Shown here: piece after piece, positions 24,724 through 33,358 of the stretch
How positions within the stretch are numbered: the stretch's first letter is position 1
Layout of the letters: each line of letters begins with the position of its first letter
Assembly: GCA_005110385.1 (NCBI GenBank)
Contig: DUDT01000003.1
Span: forward strand, 1-34,593
Length of the DNA: 34,593 nt
From: Candidatus Melainabacteria bacterium
GTDB lineage: Bacteria; Cyanobacteriota; Vampirovibrionia; LMEP-6097
Direction of reading: 5' to 3'
Made by a program: the position numbers and the translations under genes
The notes under the pieces: generated by a model
Told to the model about the DNA's origin: nothing
Seen by the model: the letters and a program-made list of their open reading frames with translations, nothing else
Databases searched by the model: none

Positions 24724-25229
24724 TACGCAGCGGTTTTCTTAGGTTTAGGTGTATAGCCTTTCATCTTAAAGTATTCCCTAGACTGTTCTTGGCTAAGAGT
24801 GAGTTTTTTAATATCGTAAATAAGATCTTCCCTAGTCTCTTCTGACATTTCAAAATCTACAGTGTTTATAATGCAGTCAGTAGGGCAGACCTCTGTACAT
24901 AGACCACAGAACATGCATAGACCGTGATCTATATAAAACTGTGTAGACTTGGCTTTCACATCAGTATGTGGGATAACTGAAATACAAGCATCAGGGCAGA
25001 CTCTTTCACACTGCTTGCAGGCGATACACAGATGTTCACCTGTAATAGGGTCTACGTTTAAAGCTAGTCTGTGTCTTGACCTTGCGTAAAGTTCAGGCAT
25101 TTTATTTGGATAGTCAGAGGTAATAGGGTCTCTAGTAGTGTGTTTCACTACTGTAAACATACCTAGAAGAATGTTATAGATTCCAAGAGGAAATTTAGTG
25201 AATGATTTTAATGTATTTGAGAAATTCAT
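24723..25229 (-). CDS. nuoI: NADH-quinone oxidoreductase subunit I
   Basis: Peripheral-arm ferredoxin-like subunit of complex I that carries clusters N6a and N6b toward the quinone site. Both 4Fe-4S motifs are intact: CIACKQCERVCPD and CMFCGLCTEVCPT. The N-terminal amphipathic helix (SFTKFPLGIYNILLGM) that contacts the membrane is present. Its 168 residues are normal. The ATG overlaps the nuoH stop by four bases (ATGA), so the two are translationally coupled. Other complex I subunit genes are not in the window. Confidence 0.95.
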   Translation of the reverse strand: MNFSNTLKSFTKFPLGIYNILLGMFTVVKHTTRDPITSDYPNKMPELYARSRHRLALNVDPITGEHLCIACKQCERVCPDACISVIPHTDVKAKSTQFYIDHGLCMFCGLCTEVCPTDCIINTVDFEMSEETREDLIYDIKKLTLSQEQSREYFKMKGYTPKPKKTAA

Positions 25230-26671
25230 GATTTAATATACTCCAAAATTATAGCCATAAGGAACAGAATGGCAAGTGTAAGAGGGATAAGGTATTTCCA
25301 ACCAAATTCCATTAATTGATCCTGTCTCAATCTTGGCAAAGTAGCCCTAACCCAGATAGCAATAAGGAACATAAGATAGATCTTTACCAAGAGAGTTATG
25401 GATGTTATTACCCAGACGAAATTTAAGCCTTCGAACATACCATTAAAAGTACCAATAACCGGGAGGCTAATATTTAGATTAGTAAGGGCTGAGTAAAGTG
25501 CTTGTTCTGCTTCTATGCTGATAGGTAGATGTGAACCGCCAAGGAATAATATAGAAGCTATAGCTGAAGCGATAAACAGATTAGTATATTCGGCTAAGAA
25601 AAATAGTGCAAATTTCATTCCACTAAATTCAGTGTTAAATCCAGAAACCAATTCTGACTCAGCTTCTGGAATATCAAAAGGAATTCTGTTAACCTCTGCC
25701 GTAGAAGCAGTAATAAAGATTAAAAATAAGCTAACGCAAAGGGTCACATAAACTAAAGTTACGAAACCATCAAAGAAATTACCATTAGTGCTTGCAAACA
25801 GATTTAGTATTCTCGGTAGTTCACCGTTACCAAGAAGGTTCCAGTTAAGTATTCCACCAGCTTGAGCTTCAGATATTTCGAAAAGATTTACTGAGCCAGA
25901 AAGCATAATGACAGAGATGATGGCTAATATTAAGGGGATTTCATAACTAATAGCTTGAGAAGCGGCTCTTAGACCACCCATAAGTGAGTATTTATTATTA
26001 GATGCCCAGCCAGCCATAACTAATGACATAGTGCCAAGTGATAGAAAGCCTAATATGAAGATCAAGCTAATATCAAGATCGGCATAGATGAAACCGCCTA
26101 GGCGATTAGCAGCTACAGCTAGTAAAGGTAGGAAAACTACCATGGAAGGGGCGAAGAATAAGGCTGGAGCTAAGAAGAATAGAATAGGGTCTGAGTTCTT
26201 AGGTACAGTATCTTCTTTAAAGAGAAGTTTTAAAGCATCAGCTAATGTTTGCAGTCCACCATTTGGTCCGACGGCATCTGGTCCGATTCTTACAGTGAGT
26301 AAAGATAGGAATTTTCTTTCACAAAGCACCATGAATAGTGCATTCACTGGGATAATAGTCGCTACTACGACAGTAGGAGCTAGGTAAGCATGAATGTCGG
26401 CGAGGTTTTTAAATATCTGTTTATCTATAGCAGGGAACCAAGTAGGCATCAGTTCGTTAAATACGAAAGGTGCTTTCCATGCGAAAGTTAATCCAGCACC
26501 AGCTGCCACGACGAAAATAATTGATAACCAAACTACAGCTAGAATAAAAAACTTAAAAGCCTGAACTAATGCTGATCTTTGCGCAAAAGTCTCTCTAGGA
26601 TGGAAAGTGGATAGTAAATTTAGGTCAACTGCTTTAGAATTCATTGCCTTAACATTATAACTTGAATTCAT
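25226..26671 (-). CDS. nuoH: NADH-quinone oxidoreductase subunit H
   Basis: Membrane subunit of complex I (NuoH/NdhA/ND1) that forms the quinone chamber. Diagnostic segments are CERKFLSLLTVRIGPDAVGP, GLQTLADALKLLFKED, ASQAISYEIPL, FDIPEAESELVSGFNTE and WVRATLPRLRQDQLM. At 481 residues it is longer than the ~325-370 usual. The N-terminus has a ~40-residue polar lead before the first helix plus an extra helix. The loops between SGSVNLFEISEAQ and the DGFVTLVY helix, and before the penultimate helix, are also expanded. It starts 10 bases after fabZ and overlaps nuoI by four bases. Confidence 0.94.
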   Translation of the reverse strand: MNSSYNVKAMNSKAVDLNLLSTFHPRETFAQRSALVQAFKFFILAVVWLSIIFVVAAGAGLTFAWKAPFVFNELMPTWFPAIDKQIFKNLADIHAYLAPTVVVATIIPVNALFMVLCERKFLSLLTVRIGPDAVGPNGGLQTLADALKLLFKEDTVPKNSDPILFFLAPALFFAPSMVVFLPLLAVAANRLGGFIYADLDISLIFILGFLSLGTMSLVMAGWASNNKYSLMGGLRAASQAISYEIPLILAIISVIMLSGSVNLFEISEAQAGGILNWNLLGNGELPRILNLFASTNGNFFDGFVTLVYVTLCVSLFLIFITASTAEVNRIPFDIPEAESELVSGFNTEFSGMKFALFFLAEYTNLFIASAIASILFLGGSHLPISIEAEQALYSALTNLNISLPVIGTFNGMFEGLNFVWVITSITLLVKIYLMFLIAIWVRATLPRLRQDQLMEFGWKYLIPLTLAILFLMAIILEYIKS

Positions 26672-26681
26672 ATAATCGGAT

Positions 26682-27161
26682 TTATAGCTCAGTATTTTTT
26701 ATCATGGCAAAAGAAAGTACTCCAGAGCAGCTCTCTTCGCTATCTACTGTAGCTTTTACTTCAAATTTTCCGAAAGGAAATCTGAATTTTATTTTCTTTA
26801 CTTCTATATCTAATCTGTCTCCTGGTACTACGATTTTCCTAAATCTAATCTGATCTAGTCCAGTAAATATTCCTTTATAACCGACAGAGTAATCTTTTAC
26901 ATGAAGCATACATATACAGCACATTTGAGCTAACGCTTCGAGCTGTAATACTCCTGGCATAATAGATACATCTGGAAAGTGTCCCTGAAATTGAGGTTCA
27001 TTTACAGAAATGTTTTTATAACCTTTAGCGTATTCACCAGCTAAACATTCAGTAACTCTATCCACCATTAAGAAAGGGTATTTATGGGGTAATGTATTGA
27101 ATATATCCTGTATATCCATCTTGATAACTTGATTTTCAGTGCTTGATTCGATTGTACTCAT
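26682..27161 (-). CDS. fabZ: 3-hydroxyacyl-[acyl-carrier-protein] dehydratase FabZ
   Basis: Dehydrates 3-hydroxyacyl-ACP in fatty acid elongation. The 159-residue hot-dog-fold protein has LPHKYPFLMVDRV (24-36) at the dimer edge. The catalytic His61 is in GHFPDVSIMPG, and Glu75 is in LEALAQ. The first ~14 residues are a polar extension. It sits between lysC (57 bases upstream) and nuoH (10 bases downstream) on the minus strand; no other fab or lpx gene is nearby. Confidence 0.95.
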   Translation of the reverse strand: MSTIESSTENQVIKMDIQDIFNTLPHKYPFLMVDRVTECLAGEYAKGYKNISVNEPQFQGHFPDVSIMPGVLQLEALAQMCCICMLHVKDYSVGYKGIFTGLDQIRFRKIVVPGDRLDIEVKKIKFRFPFGKFEVKATVDSEESCSGVLSFAMIKNTEL

Positions 27162-27218
27162 ATTCTCTCTTTCTTATTATTAGTTTCTTGAAGGATCTTA
27201 TTAATAGGGATTTTAAAA

Positions 27219-28472
27219 CTATACAATAATTTCTTCTTTAGAATAAGCTAGATTAAACTGATCATGTATCGCTTTAACTGCCTTGTGGCTTTCCTCGATT
27301 TTTATAATACAACTGATTTTAATTTCACTAGTGGTGATCATCTGTATATTAATGCCAGCATTATATAGAGATGAGAACATTTCAGCAGCTATACCCGGTT
27401 TATTCAACATTCCCGCTCCGACTATGGATACTTTAGCGATATTTTCATCGAAAACTATTTTATCTGCTCCGACTTCTATTGCTAACTCTTCTGCGATCCT
27501 TACTGCTTTTTGTAAATAATCTTGCTGGACGGTGAAAGCTATATCTATAACTCCGTCTCTAGGAATGGATTGCAGAATGACATCTATGCTCACATTTTCT
27601 TTCGCTAGTCTATCGAAGATTTTACAGGCTATACCTGGTTTATCTGGTACTCCCATAAAGCCTAATTTAGCTTGTTTATCATCTATCGCAACTCCAGTCA
27701 CAGCTTGGGTTAATTCCATGTTTCTTACCTCACTTAATTTAACTACTCTAGTACCTAAGTCATCTGGCTTGAAAGTACTTCTCACTCTTAGATTTATATT
27801 ATATTTTTTAGCTAATTCTACTGAACGTGGATGTAAGACTTTAGCTCCGAGACTAGCAAGCTCTAACATTTCCTCATAGCTTATAAGATCTAATCTTCTA
27901 GCTTCTGGAATTATACGAGGGTCAGTCGTATAGACTCCATCTACATCCGTGTATATATCACATCTTTCAGCTTTTAAAGCAGCAGCTATAGCTACAGCGG
28001 ATGTATCTGAGCCGCCTCTACCAAGAGTAGTTATTTCACCGTCTTCAGTTATACCTTGAAAACCAGCTACTATAACGATTTCACCAAGATTTAGATGTTT
28101 TTCTATTCTGTCTGTCTTTATCTGAGCGATTCTTGCACGGTTATGTGCTCTCTCTGTAATAAAGCCAGCTTGTGAGGCTACTAGTGATATAGCTTTAAAT
28201 CCCATCTGATGTAAGCACATCGCGACTAAAGAAACAGTGACTTGCTCACCTGTAGATAGAAGCATGTCGAGCTCTCGTCCTTCTGGTAATGGATTAAATT
28301 CTTTTGCTAATTTAACCAAAGAATCAGTCGCCTTGCCCATGGCAGAAACTACTATCACGAGATTTGCGTTTTCGCTTTCTCGAATCGCTATCTCACAGAC
28401 CTGTTTAATACAGTCTGAGTTAGCGACAGAACTCCCTCCGAATTTAAGCACAGTAGTTTTATCTTTAAGCAC
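27219..28472 (-). CDS. lysC: Aspartate kinase
   Basis: First step of the aspartate family pathway (Lys, Thr, Met, diaminopimelate). The 417-residue monofunctional enzyme has the amino-acid kinase signature KFGGSSVAN (10-18), TLGRGGSDTSAVAIA, and the LASLGAKVLHPRSVELAKK segment. Two C-terminal ACT domains follow (from about 265), including GAGMLNKPGIAAEMFSSL and the effector loop ITTSEIKISCI, so feedback inhibition by Lys and/or Thr is expected. The start is GTG at 28472, directly before the conserved kinase motif. pfp ends 45 bases upstream on the same strand. Confidence 0.95.
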   Translation of the reverse strand: MLKDKTTVLKFGGSSVANSDCIKQVCEIAIRESENANLVIVVSAMGKATDSLVKLAKEFNPLPEGRELDMLLSTGEQVTVSLVAMCLHQMGFKAISLVASQAGFITERAHNRARIAQIKTDRIEKHLNLGEIVIVAGFQGITEDGEITTLGRGGSDTSAVAIAAALKAERCDIYTDVDGVYTTDPRIIPEARRLDLISYEEMLELASLGAKVLHPRSVELAKKYNINLRVRSTFKPDDLGTRVVKLSEVRNMELTQAVTGVAIDDKQAKLGFMGVPDKPGIACKIFDRLAKENVSIDVILQSIPRDGVIDIAFTVQQDYLQKAVRIAEELAIEVGADKIVFDENIAKVSIVGAGMLNKPGIAAEMFSSLYNAGINIQMITTSEIKISCIIKIEESHKAVKAIHDQFNLAYSKEEIIV

Positions 28473-28517
28473 TTTAGTATCTCTTTTAAAACTTTAATCC
28501 GATCTAATATCTTTTAA

Positions 28518-29576
28518 CTAATGAGATTTAGCTAACTGTTTATCAGTCTCTGTACCAAAGAATAATTTAGAGTCTTGATGGATAGACAGTTCTAGAGTCT
28601 TTAATGAACCTACAGCTTCATTAAGAGATACAGCTTGAGTTTTATTACCTACTATCGCAGACATTTTACCCCATTCGCCGTTCTGTACCATCTCGGCAGC
28701 TTTCCAACCTAGCCTAGTACCTAATACTCTATCAAAAGCTGACGGTCTGCCGCCTCTTTGGATATGTCCTAAAGTGGTAGATCTAGTTTCTATACCAGTC
28801 TCTTTCTCAATAATTTTAGCGATCTTCTCACCGATACCACCTAGCTTAACGTGCCCGAAAGCATCTAACTCAGTGTCTTTCGTTACGTCTTGATTAGAAA
28901 GCTTAGCCCCTTCTGCTGCGACGATTATCGCATAGGATTTTTTCGCATAAACTTTCTTAATAGTTTCACAGAGTTCTTTAGTATCTACTTCCTCTTCTGG
29001 AACTAATATGTAATCAGCATTCCCTGAAATGCCAGAGAAAGAAGCTATCCAGCCAGCATGTCTGCCCATGACTTCACAGACTAAAACACGTTCATGAGAG
29101 CAAGCTGTAGTATGCAGAGAGTCTATCGCATCTGTAACGATGTTAATACAAGTATCGAAACCGAAAGTCACATCAGTACCAGATAAATCATTATCTATAG
29201 TTTTCGGTACACCGATTACATTGATTTTATATTGATTATAAAGTTTAGAAGCCACGCCACAAGTATCTTCGCCGCCTATTGCTACTAGAGCATCTAATTT
29301 ATTATCCTTCATAGTCTTAATTACAGCTTCAGGACCACCTTCTATTTTAAAAGGATTAGTTCTAGAAGACTTAAGGATAGTTCCACCCTCTCTGATTATA
29401 TCTTCTGTCTTATCTAAACTCAGTTCAGTGGTAATGTTCTCCACTGCACCTTTCCAGCCGTATTTAATACCGATCACCTCTGATCCATATTCTTTAACAG
29501 ATTTAAAAACTAAAGCTCTTATCACGGAATTTAAACCCGGACAATCACCACCGCCAGTAAGTACACCAATACGCAT
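28518..29576 (-). CDS. pfp: 6-phosphofructokinase, predicted PPi-dependent type
   Basis: Phosphorylates fructose 6-phosphate. Family motifs are GGGDCPGLNSVIRALV (8-23), TIDNDL with catalytic Asp128, MGRHAGW (170-176) and GHIQRGGRPSAFDR. Two residues that sort phosphoryl donors both point to pyrophosphate. Asp104 in IGGEDTCG stands where ATP enzymes have Gly, and Lys125 in VPKTIDND stands where E. coli PfkA has Gly. The GGEDT and PKTIDNDLSGTD pattern is that of the mixed-substrate group III PFKs (Amycolatopsis, Streptomyces relatives). A PPi enzyme would be reversible and save ATP. The gene follows a Ppx/GppA-like gene by 38 bases on the same strand. The donor is predicted, not shown. Confidence 0.88.
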   Translation of the reverse strand: MRIGVLTGGGDCPGLNSVIRALVFKSVKEYGSEVIGIKYGWKGAVENITTELSLDKTEDIIREGGTILKSSRTNPFKIEGGPEAVIKTMKDNKLDALVAIGGEDTCGVASKLYNQYKINVIGVPKTIDNDLSGTDVTFGFDTCINIVTDAIDSLHTTACSHERVLVCEVMGRHAGWIASFSGISGNADYILVPEEEVDTKELCETIKKVYAKKSYAIIVAAEGAKLSNQDVTKDTELDAFGHVKLGGIGEKIAKIIEKETGIETRSTTLGHIQRGGRPSAFDRVLGTRLGWKAAEMVQNGEWGKMSAIVGNKTQAVSLNEAVGSLKTLELSIHQDSKLFFGTETDKQLAKSH

Positions 29577-29614
29577 GGATAATATATTAGCGTAAATTAT
29601 GTCTATTTTGTAAG

Positions 29615-31411
29615 CTATTTAGTGATTTCCTTATAAATTTTATTGATTCTACCAAGGGCTTGGGCTACTTTACCGCCGCTCGCGAGTTTATGTCTGTCCC
29701 GTGGAGATGAAGACTCACTTTCTAAGCTTATTTCATTATTCACTGGATTCTTGGTTAATTTAAAGTAAGCTAAAATTTCTGGATTATTAAAGCTGATTAA
29801 CTTAGCTAGTTTTAAAACTTGAGCTGTTAATTTACTTAAATTACTTTCTGGAGTATTTGAGGTATTTATACTATCTTTGCCAGTCATTGCAGGGATTAGG
29901 ATATTTAAGATCTGATCTTTGTTTTCCTTATTATCAAGCGTAACTGCTAAGAGCTTTTTAATACGATTCGCTTCAGAAGTATTGGTATTGGGAGGGTATA
30001 GGTAACTGTAAGTAGCAGCACTGTTTATAGTATTTTTTTGTTTTTCGCTCAACTCTTGTTCTGGGAGAATCGTTTGAATCCACGAGGTGAGCCACTTTGC
30101 AAGCTCAGTTCCTTTGGCATGTGTATCTCTGTCCAGTGCCGTAATTTGACCAAAAGGTCTTTGGGTACCTAAATTACTTAAGTTTAAGTCTTGTTCTTTA
30201 GCTTCTCTGCTGATTAAAGCATCTACCATACCGTTTTCGATAAATTTAACTTCAGTTCCTTTAGGCATTTTCTCTAAAAGGCTTATTAGTGCAAGGTTAC
30301 TGACCAGATCTTTAAGATGGTCTAAGCGTTTTACTGCAGATTGATCGTGATTTTCTCTAATGATCTGAAGTAAATTCTCTTGCCTTGCTTCAAGTCTCTC
30401 TAGTATTTTTCTTCGATTAAAATTAATATCATTTAGCGTCTTACCTTTCTCCATAATCGATTCACCAGCCTTTCTAAGACTGCCACCTATCAGGTAAAGT
30501 GTCTCTCTATCTTTTTGGCTTTTATTTTTGTTTTTTTTAGCAGCTTTGCTATTCTCTTCTCCATCAATAAACCTTAGTGTATCTAGCTTTTCTGTGATGT
30601 ATTGTTTTAATTGGGGAATTAAGCCAGAGAGATCTTTCCCCCAGAGTTCTTTTCCCCTGTTTAATTCTTTAAGCTGAGCTATCAGTGGATGAGCACCTAT
30701 TTTAAGACTGGAGAATAAGCCTTCTCTCTGTTTACCTGTGGCAAGTTGATTGTCTATTACTTTGCTTATTTCACAGCTAGCTCCGCCATAATCTACGACG
30801 TAACCATTTCGAAGGCTTTGACCGAGCTGACTTTTAACGGTTTCAATGGATAATTCAGCTTCTTCTTGAGGCTTTATAATACGATCACTTATTACCATAC
30901 TAGGATTTGCTGCATTTAAAATCCCTGTAGCTTGATCAAGATATTCTTGCCCATCGCTTGCCGCTCTAAGTGATTCAGTTGCGACTATTTGACATTTCTC
31001 TATTCCATATAGTTTAAGGATTTGAGCCCATCTTTCCATAGTTTCTAGGCTGTACTCACTATTCTCTGGTTTTAATTTCTTTTCACTATTTTGTTCGCTT
31101 AAACCTTCTCCTAGATTGAATTTGTCACTTTCTAGGTAATATTGATTTACTAGGTCAGTTATGGTGATGCTACCAGTATTTGAGCCTATTTTGATTATGG
31201 CTTGTAGATGATTTGTTTTTTGTGGTTCGGTAACCTGAGTCGCTAGTGGGCGAGATAATGCTGTCAGAAAACTTGGTGTGGGCGCTGTAGGAGGAAGAAG
31301 ATTAGGGGTGAAAGTGGAAGTGACAGTGGAGCTTGGGAATAAAATCCCGGAAGCATTCTTGCTAGAGCTATTCTTTGACAGGAGTGAACTCAATGATGAG
31401 GGAAGTATCAT
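29615..31411 (-). CDS. Divergent Ppx/GppA-like phosphatase-family protein
   Basis: Resembles exopolyphosphatase/pppGpp phosphatase (ASKHA fold) but is diverged. The first ~65 residues are Ser/Thr/Pro-rich and likely disordered. The family layout follows: IKIGSNTG (73-80), ATESLRAASDGQEYL, KPQEEAELSIE (Glu183-184), YVVDYGGASCEIS (204-216), LKIGAHPLI, LIGGSLRKAGES and FIENGMVDALI. Differences matter. The Asp of the usual D-I-G-S-N-T is Lys74, and the GGGS phosphate loop is GGAS. The remaining ~170 residues are helical and unlike the standard HD-like domain. Catalysis is therefore uncertain. It heads a minus-strand run ending with nuoI and is divergent from the EVE-domain gene. Confidence 0.75.
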   Translation of the reverse strand: MILPSSLSSLLSKNSSSKNASGILFPSSTVTSTFTPNLLPPTAPTPSFLTALSRPLATQVTEPQKTNHLQAIIKIGSNTGSITITDLVNQYYLESDKFNLGEGLSEQNSEKKLKPENSEYSLETMERWAQILKLYGIEKCQIVATESLRAASDGQEYLDQATGILNAANPSMVISDRIIKPQEEAELSIETVKSQLGQSLRNGYVVDYGGASCEISKVIDNQLATGKQREGLFSSLKIGAHPLIAQLKELNRGKELWGKDLSGLIPQLKQYITEKLDTLRFIDGEENSKAAKKNKNKSQKDRETLYLIGGSLRKAGESIMEKGKTLNDINFNRRKILERLEARQENLLQIIRENHDQSAVKRLDHLKDLVSNLALISLLEKMPKGTEVKFIENGMVDALISREAKEQDLNLSNLGTQRPFGQITALDRDTHAKGTELAKWLTSWIQTILPEQELSEKQKNTINSAATYSYLYPPNTNTSEANRIKKLLAVTLDNKENKDQILNILIPAMTGKDSINTSNTPESNLSKLTAQVLKLAKLISFNNPEILAYFKLTKNPVNNEISLESESSSPRDRHKLASGGKVAQALGRINKIYKEITK

Positions 31412-31512
31412 ATTTGATTTTGAATTACTAATATTAATTATGTAATTTTTTGTATTTACATTTAAGGAAATTATTTTAAATCATTTCTTCACTTTTCGCT
31501 AAAATTTAATTT

Positions 31513-31998
31513 ATGAGTAATTACTGGCTTATAAAATCAGAACCATCATCTTTTTCTATAGATGATTTAAAATCTCTGCCGAATAAAACTGATATGTGGG
31601 ATGGTGTGAGAAACTATCAAGCTAGAAATATTATGATGAAAGAGATGAAGACTGGTGATAAAGCATTTTTTTATCACAGTAATGCTAAGCCACCTGGTAT
31701 TGTTGGCATAGTTGAAATCGTTACTAAAGAAGCATATCCAGATCCTACGCAGTTTGATAAGAAATCTAAATATTATGATCCACAGAGCGATATAAATAAT
31801 CCGCGTTGGTGGCTAGTAGATGTAAAGTATCTTCAGGACTTACCTTTTATTTCCCTTGAAATGATAAAGGCGAATCCTAAATTAAAAGATATGAAGCTGG
31901 TACAGAAAGGATCTCGCTTATCAGTGCAGCCAGTCACGAAGGAAGAATGGGGTGAGATATTAAATATGGCTCAGGTAAATGCTCAGTACCAACAGTAG
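31513..31998 (+). CDS. EVE domain (PUA-like) protein
   Basis: A 161-residue stand-alone EVE domain, the THYN1/YTH-like PUA superfamily fold thought to recognise modified bases in DNA or RNA. Typical elements are YWLIKSEPSSFSIDDL (4-19), WDGVRNYQARN (29-39) with the aromatic cage, GDKAFFYHSNAKPPGIVGI, and the PRWWLVDVKY strand. No fused nuclease or helicase domain exists here, so a restriction role is not indicated. The MATE gene begins inside its last 20 bases, implying co-translation. Confidence 0.93.
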   Translation: MSNYWLIKSEPSSFSIDDLKSLPNKTDMWDGVRNYQARNIMMKEMKTGDKAFFYHSNAKPPGIVGIVEIVTKEAYPDPTQFDKKSKYYDPQSDINNPRWWLVDVKYLQDLPFISLEMIKANPKLKDMKLVQKGSRLSVQPVTKEEWGEILNMAQVNAQYQQ

Positions 31999-33331
31999 TA
32001 AAAATCTTCAAGTGAAATCCTCTAATCGAGAGATTTTAGGGATAGCTTTGCCGATAGCCGCTGCTATTGTCGTCCCACAGTTTAATTTCGTTATTAATAA
32101 TATTTTTCTTGGTACGCTCGGCGAAAAAGCCTTAGGGCTGGCTGGTTTAACTGGTATCTATTATTTAATTTTTGCTGTAATCGGTATGGGTTTTAGTAAT
32201 GGTGTTAGAGTCCTTATCGCTAGGCGAGCTGGAGAAAATAATCCAGATGAAATTGGTAAGCTTTTTTACCAAGGAGCAATTATTAGTATTGTCATTGCTT
32301 TTCTAGGATTGCTTTTTACTTATGTTTTTGCTGGTCACATATTTGCGATTTCTTTAAAAGATTTTAGTAATTTTGTAGCTGCCTTTAGTTTTCTTAAAAT
32401 TCGGATTTTTGGTTTATTCTTTCTTTATTTGTATCAGCTTGGTAACACGCTTTTAGTCGGTACTAACAATTCGCGTCTTTTAATTATTGGTACTTTTATT
32501 GAGACGCTTGTAAATATATTCTTTGATTATGTTTTAATTTATGGTAAATTTGGTTTTCCTGAATTAGGTTTTAATGGGGCAGCTTATGCTTCATTAATAG
32601 CTGAATTTTCAGGACTTGTGGTTATTTATTTAGTTTTAAATATCAGTGGCATTAAAAATACTTTTAAATTATTTAAACCCAGAAGTTTAGATTTCTCTCT
32701 CTGTAAGATTATTTTAAAGCAGTCGTCACCTTTAATCCTACAGTACGCTGTCAGTATAATCAGTTGGGAGTATTTTTATATTTTGGTCGAGCACTATGGT
32801 CCATTAGAACTTGCTATTTCTAATACTATGAGAAATATCCTAGGTTTATTTGGCTGCTTTACTTGGGCTTTTTCTGCGACTACTAATACTATGGTGAGTA
32901 ATTTAATCGGACAGGGTAAGCAAGATACGGTGGTGGACTTGGTTTGGAAGATATCACGATTGTCGGCAATTTTTGCTTTAGTTTCTTGTATTTTAGTTAC
33001 TTTGAATCTAAATTTTTGGCTTGGTGTCTATGGTCAGGGTGAGGGTTTTATTACAGCAGCTATTCCAGTCTTAAAAGTGGTTCTAGTTGGACTCTTTATT
33101 ACTTCATTTGCGACTATTTGGATGAATGCAGTGGTCGGTACTGGTCATACTAAAACTGCTTTACTAGCTGAACTTTTAGCGGTTATCGCATACTCTATCT
33201 ATAACTACATAGTTTTAGAGCAGCTTCATTTATCATTAATCTGGGCTTGGGCTAGCGAATGGCTTTATTGGATTGTTTTATTTATTCCATGTTTTATTTA
33301 TATGAGAAGTGGTAAATGGCTAAAGGTTTAA
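31979..33331 (+). CDS. MATE family multidrug efflux transporter
   Basis: A twelve-helix Na+ or H+ driven antiporter of 450 residues. The N-half begins EILGIALPIAAAIVVPQFNFVINNIFLGTLG in two parts, and the MATE pattern LGEKALGLAGLTGIYYLIF is clear. ILKQSSPLILQYAVSI marks the start of the second half. GTGHTKTALLAELLAV near the C-terminus is also typical. The substrate is unknown. The ATG at 31979 lies within the EVE gene (20-base overlap). The gene ends 27 bases before convergent proC. Confidence 0.92.
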   Translation: MLSTNSSKNLQVKSSNREILGIALPIAAAIVVPQFNFVINNIFLGTLGEKALGLAGLTGIYYLIFAVIGMGFSNGVRVLIARRAGENNPDEIGKLFYQGAIISIVIAFLGLLFTYVFAGHIFAISLKDFSNFVAAFSFLKIRIFGLFFLYLYQLGNTLLVGTNNSRLLIIGTFIETLVNIFFDYVLIYGKFGFPELGFNGAAYASLIAEFSGLVVIYLVLNISGIKNTFKLFKPRSLDFSLCKIILKQSSPLILQYAVSIISWEYFYILVEHYGPLELAISNTMRNILGLFGCFTWAFSATTNTMVSNLIGQGKQDTVVDLVWKISRLSAIFALVSCILVTLNLNFWLGVYGQGEGFITAAIPVLKVVLVGLFITSFATIWMNAVVGTGHTKTALLAELLAVIAYSIYNYIVLEQLHLSLIWAWASEWLYWIVLFIPCFIYMRSGKWLKV

Positions 33332-33358
33332 TTTAAGCAGATTTAAGTTAGTAATTTT

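Noticed and set aside
27532-27879. Plus-strand frames opposite lysC
   Set aside because: They are antisense shadows of a gene with complete kinase and ACT motifs.
31513-33331. Defence island based on the EVE domain
   Set aside because: The EVE domain is stand-alone and paired with a MATE transporter. No nuclease, helicase or methyltransferase of a restriction system is adjacent.
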